A stretch of DNA of 64,000 bases, taken from NCBI GenBank assembly GCA_963746825.1, contig CAVVCU010000018.1:1-64000 (forward strand), given 5' to 3'. Source of the DNA: JACVRW01 sp963746825. GTDB taxonomy: Bacteria; Actinomycetota; Thermoleophilia; Solirubrobacterales; Thermoleophilaceae. Made by a program: the position numbers and the translations under genes. Under the pieces are notes generated by a model. The model saw only the letters and a program-made list of their open reading frames with translations. It searched no databases and had not been told where the DNA came from. Positions 37,975 to 48,833 of the stretch are shown here, piece after piece. Position 1 is the first letter of the stretch, and each line of letters opens with the position of its first letter.

Positions 37975-38933
37975 TCAATCGGCGAGGAGCGCCTCGATCA
38001 CGGTTCGGGTCAGTGGGTTGTCGACGAACTCGCGGACCCAGTCTTCGTTGTCGCTCCGTTCGGCGTCGGTCGTGGCCGTCAGCCAGCGTCGGCAGCCCTC
38101 GACGAGGATGTGCGTGAGCTGTGCGATCGACATCGCGAAGTCCCTCGGGCCTTCGACACGCCCGGGTCCGCCGGCCTCCGCATACGCGGCGCGGAGAACA
38201 CGCGCCCGCCGTGGATCCGCCGTGCAGTACTCGACGAGGACCAGGGCGAGCTCTTGTGACGGGTCGGCCAATCCCGCATTGTCGAAGTCGAAGACGCAGA
38301 GACCGCCGTCTCGCGCCCGTCGGAGGTTGTCGGCGAAGAGGTCACGGTGACACGTTCGGAGCTCGCGGGGCGGGCCTTCGAGGTAGGTCTCCATGGCGAC
38401 CAGCTCCGGGACGAGCGCATCGAGTTCATCGGCGAACGGGGCGTGACGTCGCGCGGAGCACGCGGACGAGCTCGGACCATCGCACCGCCCCGATCGGGTC
38501 GGTGTACCACGGGTCGAGGCCGGTCACGCCTGCGAACTCGACGCGGTGCAGGCCGGCAACCAACCGCCCGACGCTCACCGCGTCGAGGCTCGCATCCGGG
38601 TCGTGAAGCTCCACCCAGGCGTGGAGCCTGACTCGCGCCCCGCCGCAGTCGGCGATGCGCTCGCCCGCCCGCGTCCGTCGCACCGCAGGCGTCGGAACAC
38701 CGGCGGCGAGCGCCGCCTCCTGGAATGCCGCGCCCTCGAGCAGTGCGGCGAGGTCCGCGTGGGGGATGTCGCCGACCTGTTTGAGCGCCCAGCTGCCGCC
38801 CTCGGTGTCCAGTCGCCAGATGGAGCCGAGCCGCCCGCTCGCGACAGGGTCCGTCCGAGAGCCGTCCCCACGACCCGAGGTCGAACGCCGCGAGGATGGA
38901 CGGAACGTGACCGTCGTCGAGCGGGATCGTCAC
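37975..38933 (-). CDS. Phosphotransferase (APH-like kinase), two frame breaks
   Basis: This aminoglycoside phosphotransferase/choline kinase-like protein has about 318 residues after removing +1 shifts near 38,452 and 38,865. The nucleotide-binding Lys is in GGSWALKQVGD, the catalytic loop is RTCHRDLFADNLRRA (HRD) and the metal Asp is in CVFDFDNAGLAD. The substrate is unknown, and resistance is only one possibility. The gene lies wholly inside the segment bounded by the tRNA-Ser direct repeats, so it is probably acquired cargo. Confidence 0.8.
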
Positions 38934-39013
38934 CGTGCCCCCAGGATGCCGCAGCCGAGACGTGCGCTGGTGCCACTCCCGCTGATCGGCCGGAGCCAGT
39001 TGGATTCATCGCG

Positions 39014-39604
39014 TCATCGCGCGTCGAATCCCGCCCTGTCCGTCAGGCCGGGCCACAGCGTCGCGACGGCCTGCTCCGGCCATTCCGGGCCGGGGCGCCC
39101 GTGCTCGTAGCAGCGCGTGAAGTAGCTGCCCAGGAGCGCGTCGGCCGCGATCTCGACGTCGAGGTCCGCACGCAGTTCGCCGCGTTCGATTCCCGCCCGC
39201 AGCACGCGTCGGAAGCGCTCGACGGCCGGGCCGATCATCTGGCGGCGGGCGGCCTCCAGCACCTCGGGGTGGGTCTGTGCCTCGACGAGGACCGTGGCCG
39301 TGACCGTCGGATCGATCCGCCGGCGTGCTTCTTCGAGCAGCAGCACGAGGTCGCTCCGCGCCGATCCCGTGGCGGGGTCCGGCGCGGTGGCATTGAAGCG
39401 GGCGATGGCCGCGAGTGCGAGCTCCGCCGGCGAGGAGTAGCGCCGGTAGACCGTCGTCTTCGCCACCCCCGCGGCCGCCGCCACGCCCGGCACGGTCATG
39501 CGCTGGATCCCTCCGTCGAGCAGCTCCGCCATGGCCGCGCGCACGATCGCGTCGTCGATCTCGGGATCGAGCGGGCGCCCGCGGGTCCTGGCTTCCTCCG
39601 ACAT
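39014..39604 (-). CDS. TetR-family repressor
   Basis: This 196-residue regulator has the N-terminal helix-turn-helix VPGVAAAAGVAKTTVYRRY and a ligand domain rich in Ala and Arg. I chose ATG 39604 because it precedes the basic RTRGRPLDPEID lead-in. The last residues are encoded by the direct repeat of the tRNA-Ser 3' end, so the C-terminus may have been rewritten on integration. It is divergent from the cupin gene across a dyad-symmetric operator. Confidence 0.88.
   Translation of the reverse strand: MSEEARTRGRPLDPEIDDAIVRAAMAELLDGGIQRMTVPGVAAAAGVAKTTVYRRYSSPAELALAAIARFNATAPDPATGSARSDLVLLLEEARRRIDPTVTATVLVEAQTHPEVLEAARRQMIGPAVERFRRVLRAGIERGELRADLDVEIAADALLGSYFTRCYEHGRPGPEWPEQAVATLWPGLTDRAGFDAR
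39024..39043 (+). repeat. Direct repeat copy 2 (attachment-site-like)
   Basis: This is an identical 20-nt copy of the tRNA-Ser(GCU) 3' end, 1,156 bp from the first copy. With the first it brackets 37888-39023. It lies in the 3' end of the tetR gene. Confidence 0.85.
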
Positions 39605-39628
39605 CGATTTGCAGCCTACCTCGATATA

Positions 39629-39660
39629 CGCTACCGTTAGTTTCGAAACCAAGCGTAGCG
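39629..39660. promoter_or_regulatory. Dyad operator between tetR and cupin genes
   Basis: This is a 32-bp element of exact symmetry about 39644/39645. Outer arms CGCTAC and GTAGCG enclose the perfect 10-bp palindrome GTTTCGAAAC. It overlaps promoter-like elements in both directions (TTGCAG-17-TACCGT for the cupin gene and TTGGTT-18-TATATC for tetR). It is probably bound by the adjacent TetR protein, repressing both genes. Confidence 0.7.
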
Positions 39661-39675
39661 AAATGGAGGAAGACG

Positions 39676-40326
<651 letters not shown>

Positions 40327-40469
40327 TCGCAGAAACGGCGCTGTAGAGCCAAATCCGGGCCACGCCGCGAAGCCGCGACCGATCCGGGGACCGCAGGTGG
40401 GCAGCACGGGTGGGAACGTCGAAGTGCTAGCGTTCCCATCGGCGGGCGCCTCCCGTTCCCACCTTCCCG

Positions 40470-42036
40470 ATGGCCGCCAGACTGACGGAGAGCCGTGTCG
40501 ATCACCGCGGCGAGCCGCTGCCCGAGGGCGTCTACGCGCTCCTCGATTCGACCGGCGCCGTCGTCTCCTACAAGTCGCGCTGGCGCGAGGTCGATGAGAA
40601 CGGCGTCCGCCGCCAGCGCGCGAAGTCGTTCTGGCGCGCGCGTGCGGCTCGCTCGAGCGGGCGCTCGAGGCCGCGCTCGCCCACCGCCGGGGCCGCTCGA
40701 GATCGTCCGCGCCGGCGACAGCGTCCAGCGCGACGAGAAGGCGGCCCGGCTGACGCTCGGTGAGCTCTTCAAGGAGTGGATCGCCCACCACGCCGTGCCC
40801 AACACCGGCGAGCGCTACGCCCGCGACGCCGTGCGCACGTGGGACAAGCACATCGAGCCGCGGCTCGGCCGGGTGCGCCTGGGCGTGCTGGCCGACGATC
40901 CGGGCGTCATCGTGCGCTTCCACGATGAGCTGCACGACGCCGGGCTGGTGATCTCCGCCCGCCGGGCCGCGCTGGCGCTGCTGCGCTCGGTGCTGCGCTG
41001 GGGGCGTCGGCGCTACCCGCGCACGCTCACGGCCGACGTGTCCGGGCTCTTCCAGGTGCCCGGCTACAAGCGCCGGCGGCTGACCCGCGCGGCCGACCCG
41101 CTCGCGGTCGAGCGCATCATCGAGGCCGTGCTCCGCCGCCCGCACCGTGACCCGCTCGGCCCGATCCGCGACGCGGCGCTGGTCGCCGCAATGGGGTTCA
41201 CGGTCGCCGCGCGCCCGTCGGAGTGGCTCGTGTCGGCGACCTGGGCCGACGTCGGCGCGCGCACGGTCGAGCTGCAGGCCGTGCAGAACCAGCTCGGCGA
41301 GGACTCCGACGCCGAGGTCGGCCTGAAGACCGGGGCGCGCGTCGCGCTGCTGCTGCCCAACGCGCGTGACCGTCTGCTGGCCTATCGGGAGGCGCTCGAG
41401 GCCCGTCATGGACCGCAGCCTGAGAACGCGCTCGTCTTCCAGGCGCTGTCCAGGCAGGGTCCGTTGTGGTACGAGGACGGCTTCCCGGTCGAGTGGTCCG
41501 AGGACACTACAAGCGCTGGACGGCCCGCGTGTGGCGTCCGGCGCGCACAGGCGGCGGCGCAGGCGCCCGACACCGGCGACTGGATCGCGGGGCTGACGTT
41601 CTACGAGTTGCGTCACAGCGCGATCTCGACCGCGCTGCACTCGAAGCTGGTGATGACCCGGGACGGCATGAACCTGCACGCGCTGGCCGCCTACGCCGGC
41701 CACGACGTCCAGACGATGCAGCGCTACTACGCGCATGTGATCGCCCGCTACCGCGACGCTCGTCCCATCGATCTCGAACGGGAGTGCGCCCGGGCGCGAG
41801 TGCAGGTCGAGGCGAAGCCGTTCACGCCGCCCGAGAGCCGCCCGGGCCGCAGCGCGAGGCGCAGCGCCGCCGGCGCGCCCGCGCCTCCGCCGCGCGGTCG
41901 TAGCGCTCCGCAGCAGTGCGGCGGTGACGCCGGCTCCGGCGGCGGCTTCGTGCGAGCGCTCGGGTGGGCCGACGCGTCGGCGGATGGTCGCTCACGCCGT
42001 CTCGGCGTCGGCCGATCCGCTCGACCGCCGCGGTGA
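40470..42036 (+). CDS. Tyrosine recombinase (phage-type integrase), frame breaks
   Basis: This integrase of about 522 residues has an N-terminal arm-binding region (VVSYKSRWREVDENGVRRQR) and a SAM-like core (LGELFKEWIAHHAVPNTGER). Its catalytic domain has Arg in VAARPSEWL, HxxR in FYELRHSAIS, and LAAYAGHDVQTMQRYYAHV with the tyrosine nucleophile. About four single-base shifts (near 40,638, 40,691, 41,503 and 41,546) interrupt it, and the 70-residue Arg/Pro/Gly tail is odd. Its site next to tRNA-Arg suggests that tRNA as the target. The breaks could mean it is inactive. Confidence 0.8.
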
Positions 42037-42342
42037 GGCGGCCACCCGCGCGCGCCGCCCGCGTCGCTCGAGCGCCGCCGCCAGCAGTTCCGGGTTGCCC
42101 GTCGGCGAGGTCTCGTCGTCACGCGCGCGAGCATCGATGCGCGCGACCGCGCGCGCGATCGTCCGGGTCGGAGAGCGGCCGATCACCTCCGCCGTCAGCC
42201 AGGCGCGCAGATCGCCGTAGCGGATGGTCACGCCGCGGCCGTTTCCATCGCGGTGGGCGACCATCCTGCCCGACAGGTACGCGCGACGCAGCGTGCGGAC
42301 GCTGCGGTGCGCGATGCGCGCGGCCTCGGCGACCGTGAGCAT
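41992..42342 (-). CDS. Helix-turn-helix (excisionase-like) protein
   Basis: This short DNA-binding protein starts MLTVAEAARIAHRSVRTLRR and YLSGRMVAHRDGNGRGVTI, the MerR/excisionase-type winged helix. It is followed by IRYGDLRAWLTAEVIGRSP. I place the start at ATG 42342; the frame is open further upstream but does not look coding. It overlaps the end of the integrase gene by 45 bp on the opposite strand. Its likely role is to steer excision. Confidence 0.6.
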   Translation of the reverse strand: MLTVAEAARIAHRSVRTLRRAYLSGRMVAHRDGNGRGVTIRYGDLRAWLTAEVIGRSPTRTIARAVARIDARARDDETSPTGNPELLAAALERRGRRARVAASPRRSSGSADAETA

Positions 42343-42687
42343 GTCGTCGTCGTGGTGGCGCAGTTCGACGAAGGCGGAAGCCGCTCGATCGTGGACGGGT
42401 ACGACGCGGGCGTCGGCGTACTCGGCCGCGGGCGCGACCGAATCGGTCGTTCTTGCGCCACGCTGTGGGCGGCGACGCTGAGCGAGCGTGCGAGTCTGGC
42501 GCAGCGCCGTTGAGTTGCGCGACGACGTCGCGGGATGAGCCGGGGGCGCTACGGGGAAGCTCGGACACGATCCGAGACCTCCTTGCGTGTGGGTTGTGGG
42601 GTAACGACGGGTTGGGTGGACCCGCCGATCGACGCTACTCGGGCAGTCGGACGGAAGCCGGGATCTCGCAGCTATCAGGTCGCGCGG
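42343..42687. other. Gene-free stretch of the integration region
   Basis: I see no convincing gene here. Open frames on both strands lack start signals and have unlikely composition. It probably contains the promoter of the excisionase-like gene. Confidence 0.4.
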
Positions 42688-42735
42688 GTGCAGGACTGCA
42701 CCCGGCGGTGGCCCCGGGGCCGCGCCGTCCTGCAC
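42688..42735. repeat. Long imperfect hairpin in the integration region
   Basis: Outer arms GTGCAGGAC and GTCCTGCAC (9 bp, perfect) enclose GGCG/CGCC and GGCCCC/GGGGCC pairs, making a 19-bp stem with a 7-nt bulge. The left arm holds its own small palindrome, GTGCAGgaCTGCAC. No T-tract follows, so it is not a standard terminator. It could be a recombinase or nicking site, or a single-strand origin. Confidence 0.55.
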
Positions 42736-42783
42736 TCGCCTCGTCGCGAGGCCTTCGATCTGACGCATCCACGCCGCGCCGGC

Positions 42784-43023
42784 TCAGCGCATGGGCGGCA
42801 GCCGCCACAGGACCGTCAGCGCCCCCGCTCGCGGGTCGCGCCAGCGGACGCTCGCCGCTCGCAGCGCGCGGCAGGTGTCGGAGAGCCAGCCACGGCCGTC
42901 GTCTCCCGCCACCAGCGCGCGCCCGCGGCGGCGATGACCTCGCCGAGCCCGACACGACCTGATCTCCATCGCACTCAGAATGGTGCTTTTCCACAATATG
43001 GGGACAATCGCTGGCGTCGGCAT
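42784..43023 (-). CDS. Hypothetical protein of the integration region
   Basis: This is a 79-residue open frame with ATG 43023 preceded by GAAGGGAG at good spacing. The N-terminus MPTPAIVPILWKSTILSAME is hydrophobic, and the C-terminal half is basic with RALRAASVRWRDPRAG. The family is not recognised. The ribosome site is the main support. Confidence 0.35.
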   Translation of the reverse strand: MPTPAIVPILWKSTILSAMEIRSCRARRGHRRRGRALVAGDDGRGWLSDTCRALRAASVRWRDPRAGALTVLWRLPPMR

Positions 43024-43147
43024 AAGCGCTCCCTTCACGCACGAAAGGGGCAGTCCGCCGTTGACCGGCCAGGCGCTCGCAGCTCGTCCGAGGCGAGCGC
43101 TCCGGTTGCGCAGCACGTCCGTTCGCCGCGGTGCTCAGCGCGCTCCG

Positions 43148-46100
43148 CTAGCCGCAGACACGCCGGTAGGGCTGGTTCGGGAGCACGTCCTCCCACTCCG
43201 CGCGGGTGATGTCGCGCCCGGCGACCCGGCAGGCGAAGCGTTGCAGCGTCGGGCGGTCGAGCGGCCATTCGATGGCGCTCACGAGCTCGCCCACGATCAG
43301 CCGACCGTCGGGCTTGAACGCCACGTTCGGGGCGAGGCCCTTCACGACCGGGAACGATTGCCCGAGGCGCGTCCGTGTGCGCAGGTCCCAGACCGCCGCC
43401 GTGCCGTCCTCCGCGCCGACGGCGAGCAGGCGGCCGTCCGGCGAGATGGCGAGCTGGTAGATGTCGGACCCCGCGACCTTGATCGCGGCGCCGCGTGGCC
43501 TGCCCGTGCGGAGGTCCCACAGCCGGACCTGGCCGTCCGCGGATCCGGCGGCGACGACCCGCGAGTCGGGCGAGAGGGCGAAGGTGTGGGCTCGGTCCGC
43601 AGCGGGGACCCGCAGCCGCTGCTCGCCCGAGCGGGCGTCCCAGGCGACGACGGTCGTGGACGACGAGGCGACGAGGACACGGCCGTCGCCCGTGAACGCA
43701 AGATCCTCCGGACCCCCGGTGAGCGTCTTGACGTACACGCGTGTGTTCGAGCGCAGCGCGCGGACCTCGACCGTCGACTCGGCCTCGGTCTCCAGGCGGT
43801 GTGCTGCACCGCGAGCAGCCTGCCGTCGGGCGAGATCGCCACCGCGACGACGGGTGCCGGGAAGCGCAGCCGGCGCACGACCGCGCGCGAGCGGACGTCG
43901 CGGATCGTGACGGTGCCCGCGTTGCCGCCGGTCGCGAGCCGCCGGCCGTCCGGCGTGAAGGCCATCGCCTCCGCCGCCGTCCCGTCGCGCGCGGGAAGGT
44001 CCGCGATGCGGCGCCTGGCGCGCAGGTCGATCAGCGTCACGGTGCCGTCGCCGCGGCTCGACGCCATCACGTCGCCCCGCGGAGCGACCACGAAGCAGGG
44101 TTTGAAGCACCCACCTGTCTGTCCGGACGCGAAGGAGAACCGGCGCCCGACCCGCCTCGTCCCCTCCGGGTCCCAGACGGTCATGGTGCCGTCGAGCCGG
44201 CTGTCCAACGCGAGCCCGCGGTGGTCCAGCACGACGCCGCCCCCGCCCCCCGGCCGAGCGTCGTGCCGTACGTCTCCACGATGTCCCCGGAGGCGACGTC
44301 CCACACGGTGGTCGTGTCGCTCGCCGCGACGACGATCCGCTTCCCGTCGCCCGTGTAGGCCAGGTCGTCGATCAAGACGTCGTTGAGGCGCGAAGCGAGG
44401 TCGCGCTGCTTCCCGGTGCGCAGGTGCAGGACGGTCAGAGAGGAGCTCGGATCGGCCCGGAAGGGCTGATTGCGGGCGACGGCGATCCGCCGGCGATCGG
44501 GCGAGAGCGCGAATGGGCCGCCGATCGGGTAGCGGCGCAGGATGCGTCCGGCGCGTCACGTCCCACATCAGGGTCTCGCCCCCCTGCGTGGCGGAGGTGA
44601 GGAGCTTGCCGCCGGAGAGGAACCGCATGTGGATTCCCCACTGTCCGTTCCGCTGCCGCGGGTACCGGCGCTGCCACACCGGGCGTCCGCTCCGCGGATC
44701 CAGGACGAGCAGGCGCTGAGAGGCTGGAGGGGGCGCCGCCCGACGGCGGCATCGTCGCCAGCACGACGGCGAGCCGGCGACCGTCCGGGGCGTACGCGAG
44801 CGCCGTCGACACACGATCGGTGTCGACCGTACTGAGGCCGCCCCAGGACCCGATCGTCCGGGTGGTCCGGGTCTCGACGTCGATCAGGTGCACCTCCGCC
44901 CGGCCGTCCTGGCGCGTCAGCACGGCGAGCGTCGCCCCGTCGGGCGAGAAGGCGACGGTCCCGTGCCAGTCGATGCGACGTCTCAGCTCGACCGGCGCAC
45001 CGCTCGGCGCCCAGGTGCGAAGGTCGATGAAGCGCACGACCCCGGCGGTGTCCGTGCTGGCCAGCAGCTCGCGGCTGACGGCGGCGCCCGTGAGGCTGGT
45101 CGACGACAACGGCAGGCTGCGGACCGCCGCCCAGTTGCGCTGCAGCGCGGCGAGCAGGTCGCCGCGGGTCTCGACGGTGTCCTCCACCTCGACCGCCGCG
45201 GCCGCGTAGAGCATCGACTGCGCGAGGGTGGTGGTTGCGCGCGACAGCGCGCCGATGCGCTGCGCGTCCGCCGTCAGCGCCTGCGCCTCGGCGGCGCGCT
45301 CGGCGTCCTGGGCGGTGTTGCGCGAGAGGATGGCGAGCACGCCGCCCAGGAGCGCGACGACGAGGAGCACGGCCGCGCCGGCGAGCAGGGCCCGGAGGCG
45401 GCGGTTCGTCCGTCGCTCGGCGCGGCGCTCGCGGTCGGCCTCCGCGACGGCGGCGTCGAGGAACGCGCGCTCGGTGGCGTTGAGCTGGTCCTGCCGGGAC
45501 TCGACGAGCTCGAGCGCGGCCGCGAGCCGGGCGCCGCGGTAGAGGTCGGACGGCTCCCGGCCGCCGGCGTCCCACAGCCGCGCGGCGTCTCCGAGCTGCT
45601 GGTGCGCGCGGAGTCCCGCGCGGTCCTCGTCGAGCCACCGGCGCAGCTGTGGCCACTCGCGGATCAGCGCCTCGTGCGCCACCTCGGCGGAGCCGTCGTC
45701 GAGCGTGACGAGGCGCTCCTCGGCGAGCCGGTGCAGGAGCGCCTCGACGGGCCCGGCGGCGGCGCCCTCCGGCACGAGCTCGTCGACGGCCACGCGCCGG
45801 CGCGAGTCCTCGCTGCCCTCGCCGAGCTCGGTCATGCGGACCAGGACGCTGCGGACCAGCCGTCGCTGCTCGTCGGGCAGCGCGTCGACGAGCCCGTCGG
45901 CGGTGCGGCCGATGGCCGAGGCCACACCGCCGGTCTCGCGGTAGCCCTCGACGGTGAGCGTGCGGCCGTCGCGGCGCTCCCAGGTGGCGCGCAGCGCGTG
46001 CGAGAGCAGCGGCAGCGCGCCCGGCTCGGCGGCGACGTCGCGCAGGATCAGCTCGACGAGGCCGGGCTCGAGCTTGAGCCCGGCGAGCCGGGCCGGCTCG

Positions 46101-47910
46101 GTGATCGCGCGCTCGAGCTCGTCGCTGCCCATCGGCCCGAGCAGCACCTGGTTGTCGGCGACGGCGAGCGCGAGCTCGCTGTGCGCGCTGAGCCTGCCGT
46201 AGAGGTCGGCGCGCACTCCGATCGCGACCGCGCAGCGCAGCCGCAGCAGCGCGTCGATGAACGCCCGCTCGGCGATCCGCGTCGTCGCACAGCGTGAACA
46301 GCTCCTCGAACTGGTCGACGACGACGAGTCGATCCGGCTCGTCGTCGGCGTCGAGCGCGGGCGCGGGCCCCGGCGTCAGCGAGCGAGGCATGCCGCAGCC
46401 CGTCGACCTCGCCGGCGCGCACGGCGGCGACGACGCCGGCGCGCAGGACGGAGGACTTGCCGCTGCCCGATGCGCCGACGACGGCGAGCAGCCTGCCGGG
46501 CGCGAGCCGCCCGATGATCTTCGCCGTGACCTCTTCGCGGCCGAAGAAGAAGGCGCGGTCGTCGGGCTCGAACGCCAGCAGGCCGCGGTACGGGCACTCG
46601 GCCGCCGACGGCGGCGTGCTCACGCCCGGCCCCGCGAGCGCGTGGATGCGCTCCGGCGCGCCGAGCCCCTTCGAGGCGGTGCGGTCCGAGGTCGACGAGC
46701 GAGCAGCTCTCGGGCAGGTGCGCGGCGACGAGCTCGCTGGTCACCGAGGAGAGCAGGATCTCGCCGCCGTCGGCCTGCGCGCGCACGCGCGCGGCGAGGT
46801 TGACGCTCGGGCCGAGGTAGTCGGCGTCGCGGCGCTCGGCCTCGCCGGTGTGGATGCCCCAGCGCGCGGCGATGCGAATGCCCGGCGGCCATTCCTCGGC
46901 GGTCAGCGCCCGGTTGGCGGCGAGCGCGGCCTCGATCGCGGCCGGGGCCGAGTCGAAGACCGAGACGGTCGAGTCGCCCTCGCCCATCGACTTGATCAGG
47001 CTGCCGCCGCGGGCCTCGACGGCGTCGGCGATCAGCTCGTCGTGGCGCACGAGCGCCTCGGCCATCGCCTCCGGGTGCGACTCCCACAGCGCGGTCGAGC
47101 CCTCGATGTCCGAGCAGCAGAAGGTCACGACGCCGGTCGGCAGCGCGGCCGACCAGCCGGCTCGCAGGCGCTCGACGAGCTCGCCGGGGGTCTTCGGCCG
47201 GCGGGCCGGGTCCGTCGCCATGCCGAGCCGGATCGCGGCCTCGAGCTGCTCGGCCTGCGCCGGGTCGAAGCCCTCCCACGCGGGCAGCACCCCGGCCGGC
47301 GCCGAGCCGGTCAGCAGCGCGAACGCGGTCGCCGCGAGCGCGTAGACGTCGCTCGCGCGCGACGGAACGCGCGCCGGCGGCCAGCTCGGGGCACGGTAGC
47401 CGGGCGTGCCGGCGCGCACGCGCGGCACGTTCGGCGCGGACGAGAGGCCGAAGTCGACGAGCTTGATCCGGCCGCCCTTGGTCAGGATCAGGTTGCCGGG
47501 CTTGACGTCGCCGTGGATGACCGGCGGCGACTGCGAGTGCAGGTGCGTGAGCGCCTCGGCCGCCTGGGCGAGATAGGCCAGCACGCTCGACGACGCGAGC
47601 CCCGGGCGCCCGTTCTCGGCGAGCAGCGTCGCCAGGTCGGTGCCCTCGACCCAGTCCATCGCGACGACGTAGTCGTCGCGGTCGAAGAAGTCCTCGCGCA
47701 CGAGCGGCAGCGCCGGATGCGGCGGCAGCGCCAGCAGCACGCGCGCCTCGCCGAGCAGGTCCTCGCGCGCGGCCTGATCGCGTACCGGGCGGATCTTCAG
47801 CGCCACGAAGCGGCCGTGCTGGCGGTCGAGCGCCTTGACGATCTGCGCCTCGCCGCCGGACGCCCACCGTCGCGAGCACCTCGTAGCGGTCCTCTGAAGA
47901 GCGTCAGCAC
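43148..47910 (-). CDS. Ser/Thr kinase - nucleotide cyclase - STAND ATPase - WD40 fusion
   Basis: After repair of about nine single-base shifts (net change fits the 4,763-nt span) this is one protein of about 1,585 residues. The order is as follows. First is a Ser/Thr kinase with PVIHGDVKPGNLIL and LVDFGLSS. Next is a class III adenylate/guanylate cyclase domain from GVVTFCCSDIEGSTALW to YLGPSVNLAARVRAQ (about 47,134-46,667). Then comes an nSTAND-type ATPase starting CPYRGLLAFEPDDRAFFFGR with Walker A GASGSGKSSVL and Walker B RLVVVDQFEEL. A membrane helix follows (ALLAGAAVLLVVALLGGVLA), then a WD40-like propeller with repeated SPDGRLLAV units. The kinase catalytic loop has HGD for HRD. The GTG start lies 48 bp from the divergent FHA gene. 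Confidence 0.82.
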
Positions 47911-47958
47911 CGCAGGGTCCGTCCCTGCGCGTGCACCGCTGCACCTAGACTTGGCCGC

Positions 47959-48561
47959 GTGTCACCGCAGATCGAGGTGATCTCCGGCGTGCGCAGCTGG
48001 CGCGCCGAGCTCGCCGCGGACCGCTCGACCATCGGCAAGGCGGCCGAGAACGACATCGCCGTCGACGACGACGCGACGGCCAGCGGCCTGCACGCGGTGC
48101 TCGAACGGTTCCCGGCTGGCTGGTGCGTGACCGACCTCGGCTCGTCCAACGGCACGTGGGTGAACGGCGAGCGTATCTGGGCCTCGCGGCGATTGCGACA
48201 CGGCGACGAGATCCGGATCGGCCAGACCCGGCTCGTGTTCCGCGATCCGCTGGCGCCGGCCGGCGCCGCGACCGAGGTCGAGCAGGCTCCGCCGGCGTTG
48301 ACGGCGCGCGAGCGCGACGTGCTCGTGGCGCTGTGCCGACCGCTGCTCGCGCGCGACATGTTCACCGAGCCCGCGTCCACGCGAGCGATCGCCGACGAGC
48401 TCGTCATCACCCAGGCCGCCGTCAAGCAGCACCTCGCGAACCTGTACGACAAGTTCGGCATCGCGCCGGCCGACGCGCACCGGCGCGCCGCGCTCGCCAA
48501 CGAGGCGCTCCGGCGTGGCGCCGTCTCGCTGAGCGAGCTGCGCCAATCCGAGCCCGAGTAG
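47959..48561 (+). CDS. FHA-domain protein with C-terminal helix-turn-helix
   Basis: In this 200-residue protein the FHA domain (residues about 20-95) has the phosphothreonine-binding blocks STIGKAAENDI and DLGSSNGTWVNGERI. A C-terminal DNA-binding-like region, LTARERDVLVAL and ITQAAVKQHLANLYDKFGI, resembles LuxR/GerE helices. FHA domains bind phosphothreonine, and the divergent neighbour is a Thr kinase fusion, so the two probably act together. It may be a phosphorylation-controlled regulator. Confidence 0.85.
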   Translation: MSPQIEVISGVRSWRAELAADRSTIGKAAENDIAVDDDATASGLHAVLERFPAGWCVTDLGSSNGTWVNGERIWASRRLRHGDEIRIGQTRLVFRDPLAPAGAATEVEQAPPALTARERDVLVALCRPLLARDMFTEPASTRAIADELVITQAAVKQHLANLYDKFGIAPADAHRRAALANEALRRGAVSLSELRQSEPE

Positions 48562-48833
48562 CTCCTGATCAACGGCGGTGAGGTCACCGCGCCAGTATCC
48601 GCTCCGGGCCACGCCGTGGCCATACGCGATCGGGCGGCGCGCGCCTCGCCGACCGCAAGCCGATCCTTGCCCGGCAGCAAGGCTCCGCGCGGCGACAGCC
48701 TGTCTCAAGGGGAAGATCGGGCTTGCCCAGCGTCCACCGCATTGCCCTCCTGCGGCCCATGGTCACGCGTCCCTCCGCGCCGGATCATCGACGCATCGAC
48801 CGCACCGGGCGGTCGCGAGCCAAAGGAGCGGAC
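48562..48833. other. Intergenic region
   Basis: There are 272 bases between the FHA gene and the secreted-protein gene. I see no gene or clear promoter. A short segment at 48603-48616 matches 40354-40367 but is probably chance. Confidence 0.35.

Noticed and set aside
40354..48616. 14-bp match (TCCGGGCCACGCCG) at 40354 and 48603 as attachment sites of an island
   Set aside because: It is short and built from common GC-rich words, lies outside tRNA-Arg, and is not the tRNA 3' end.
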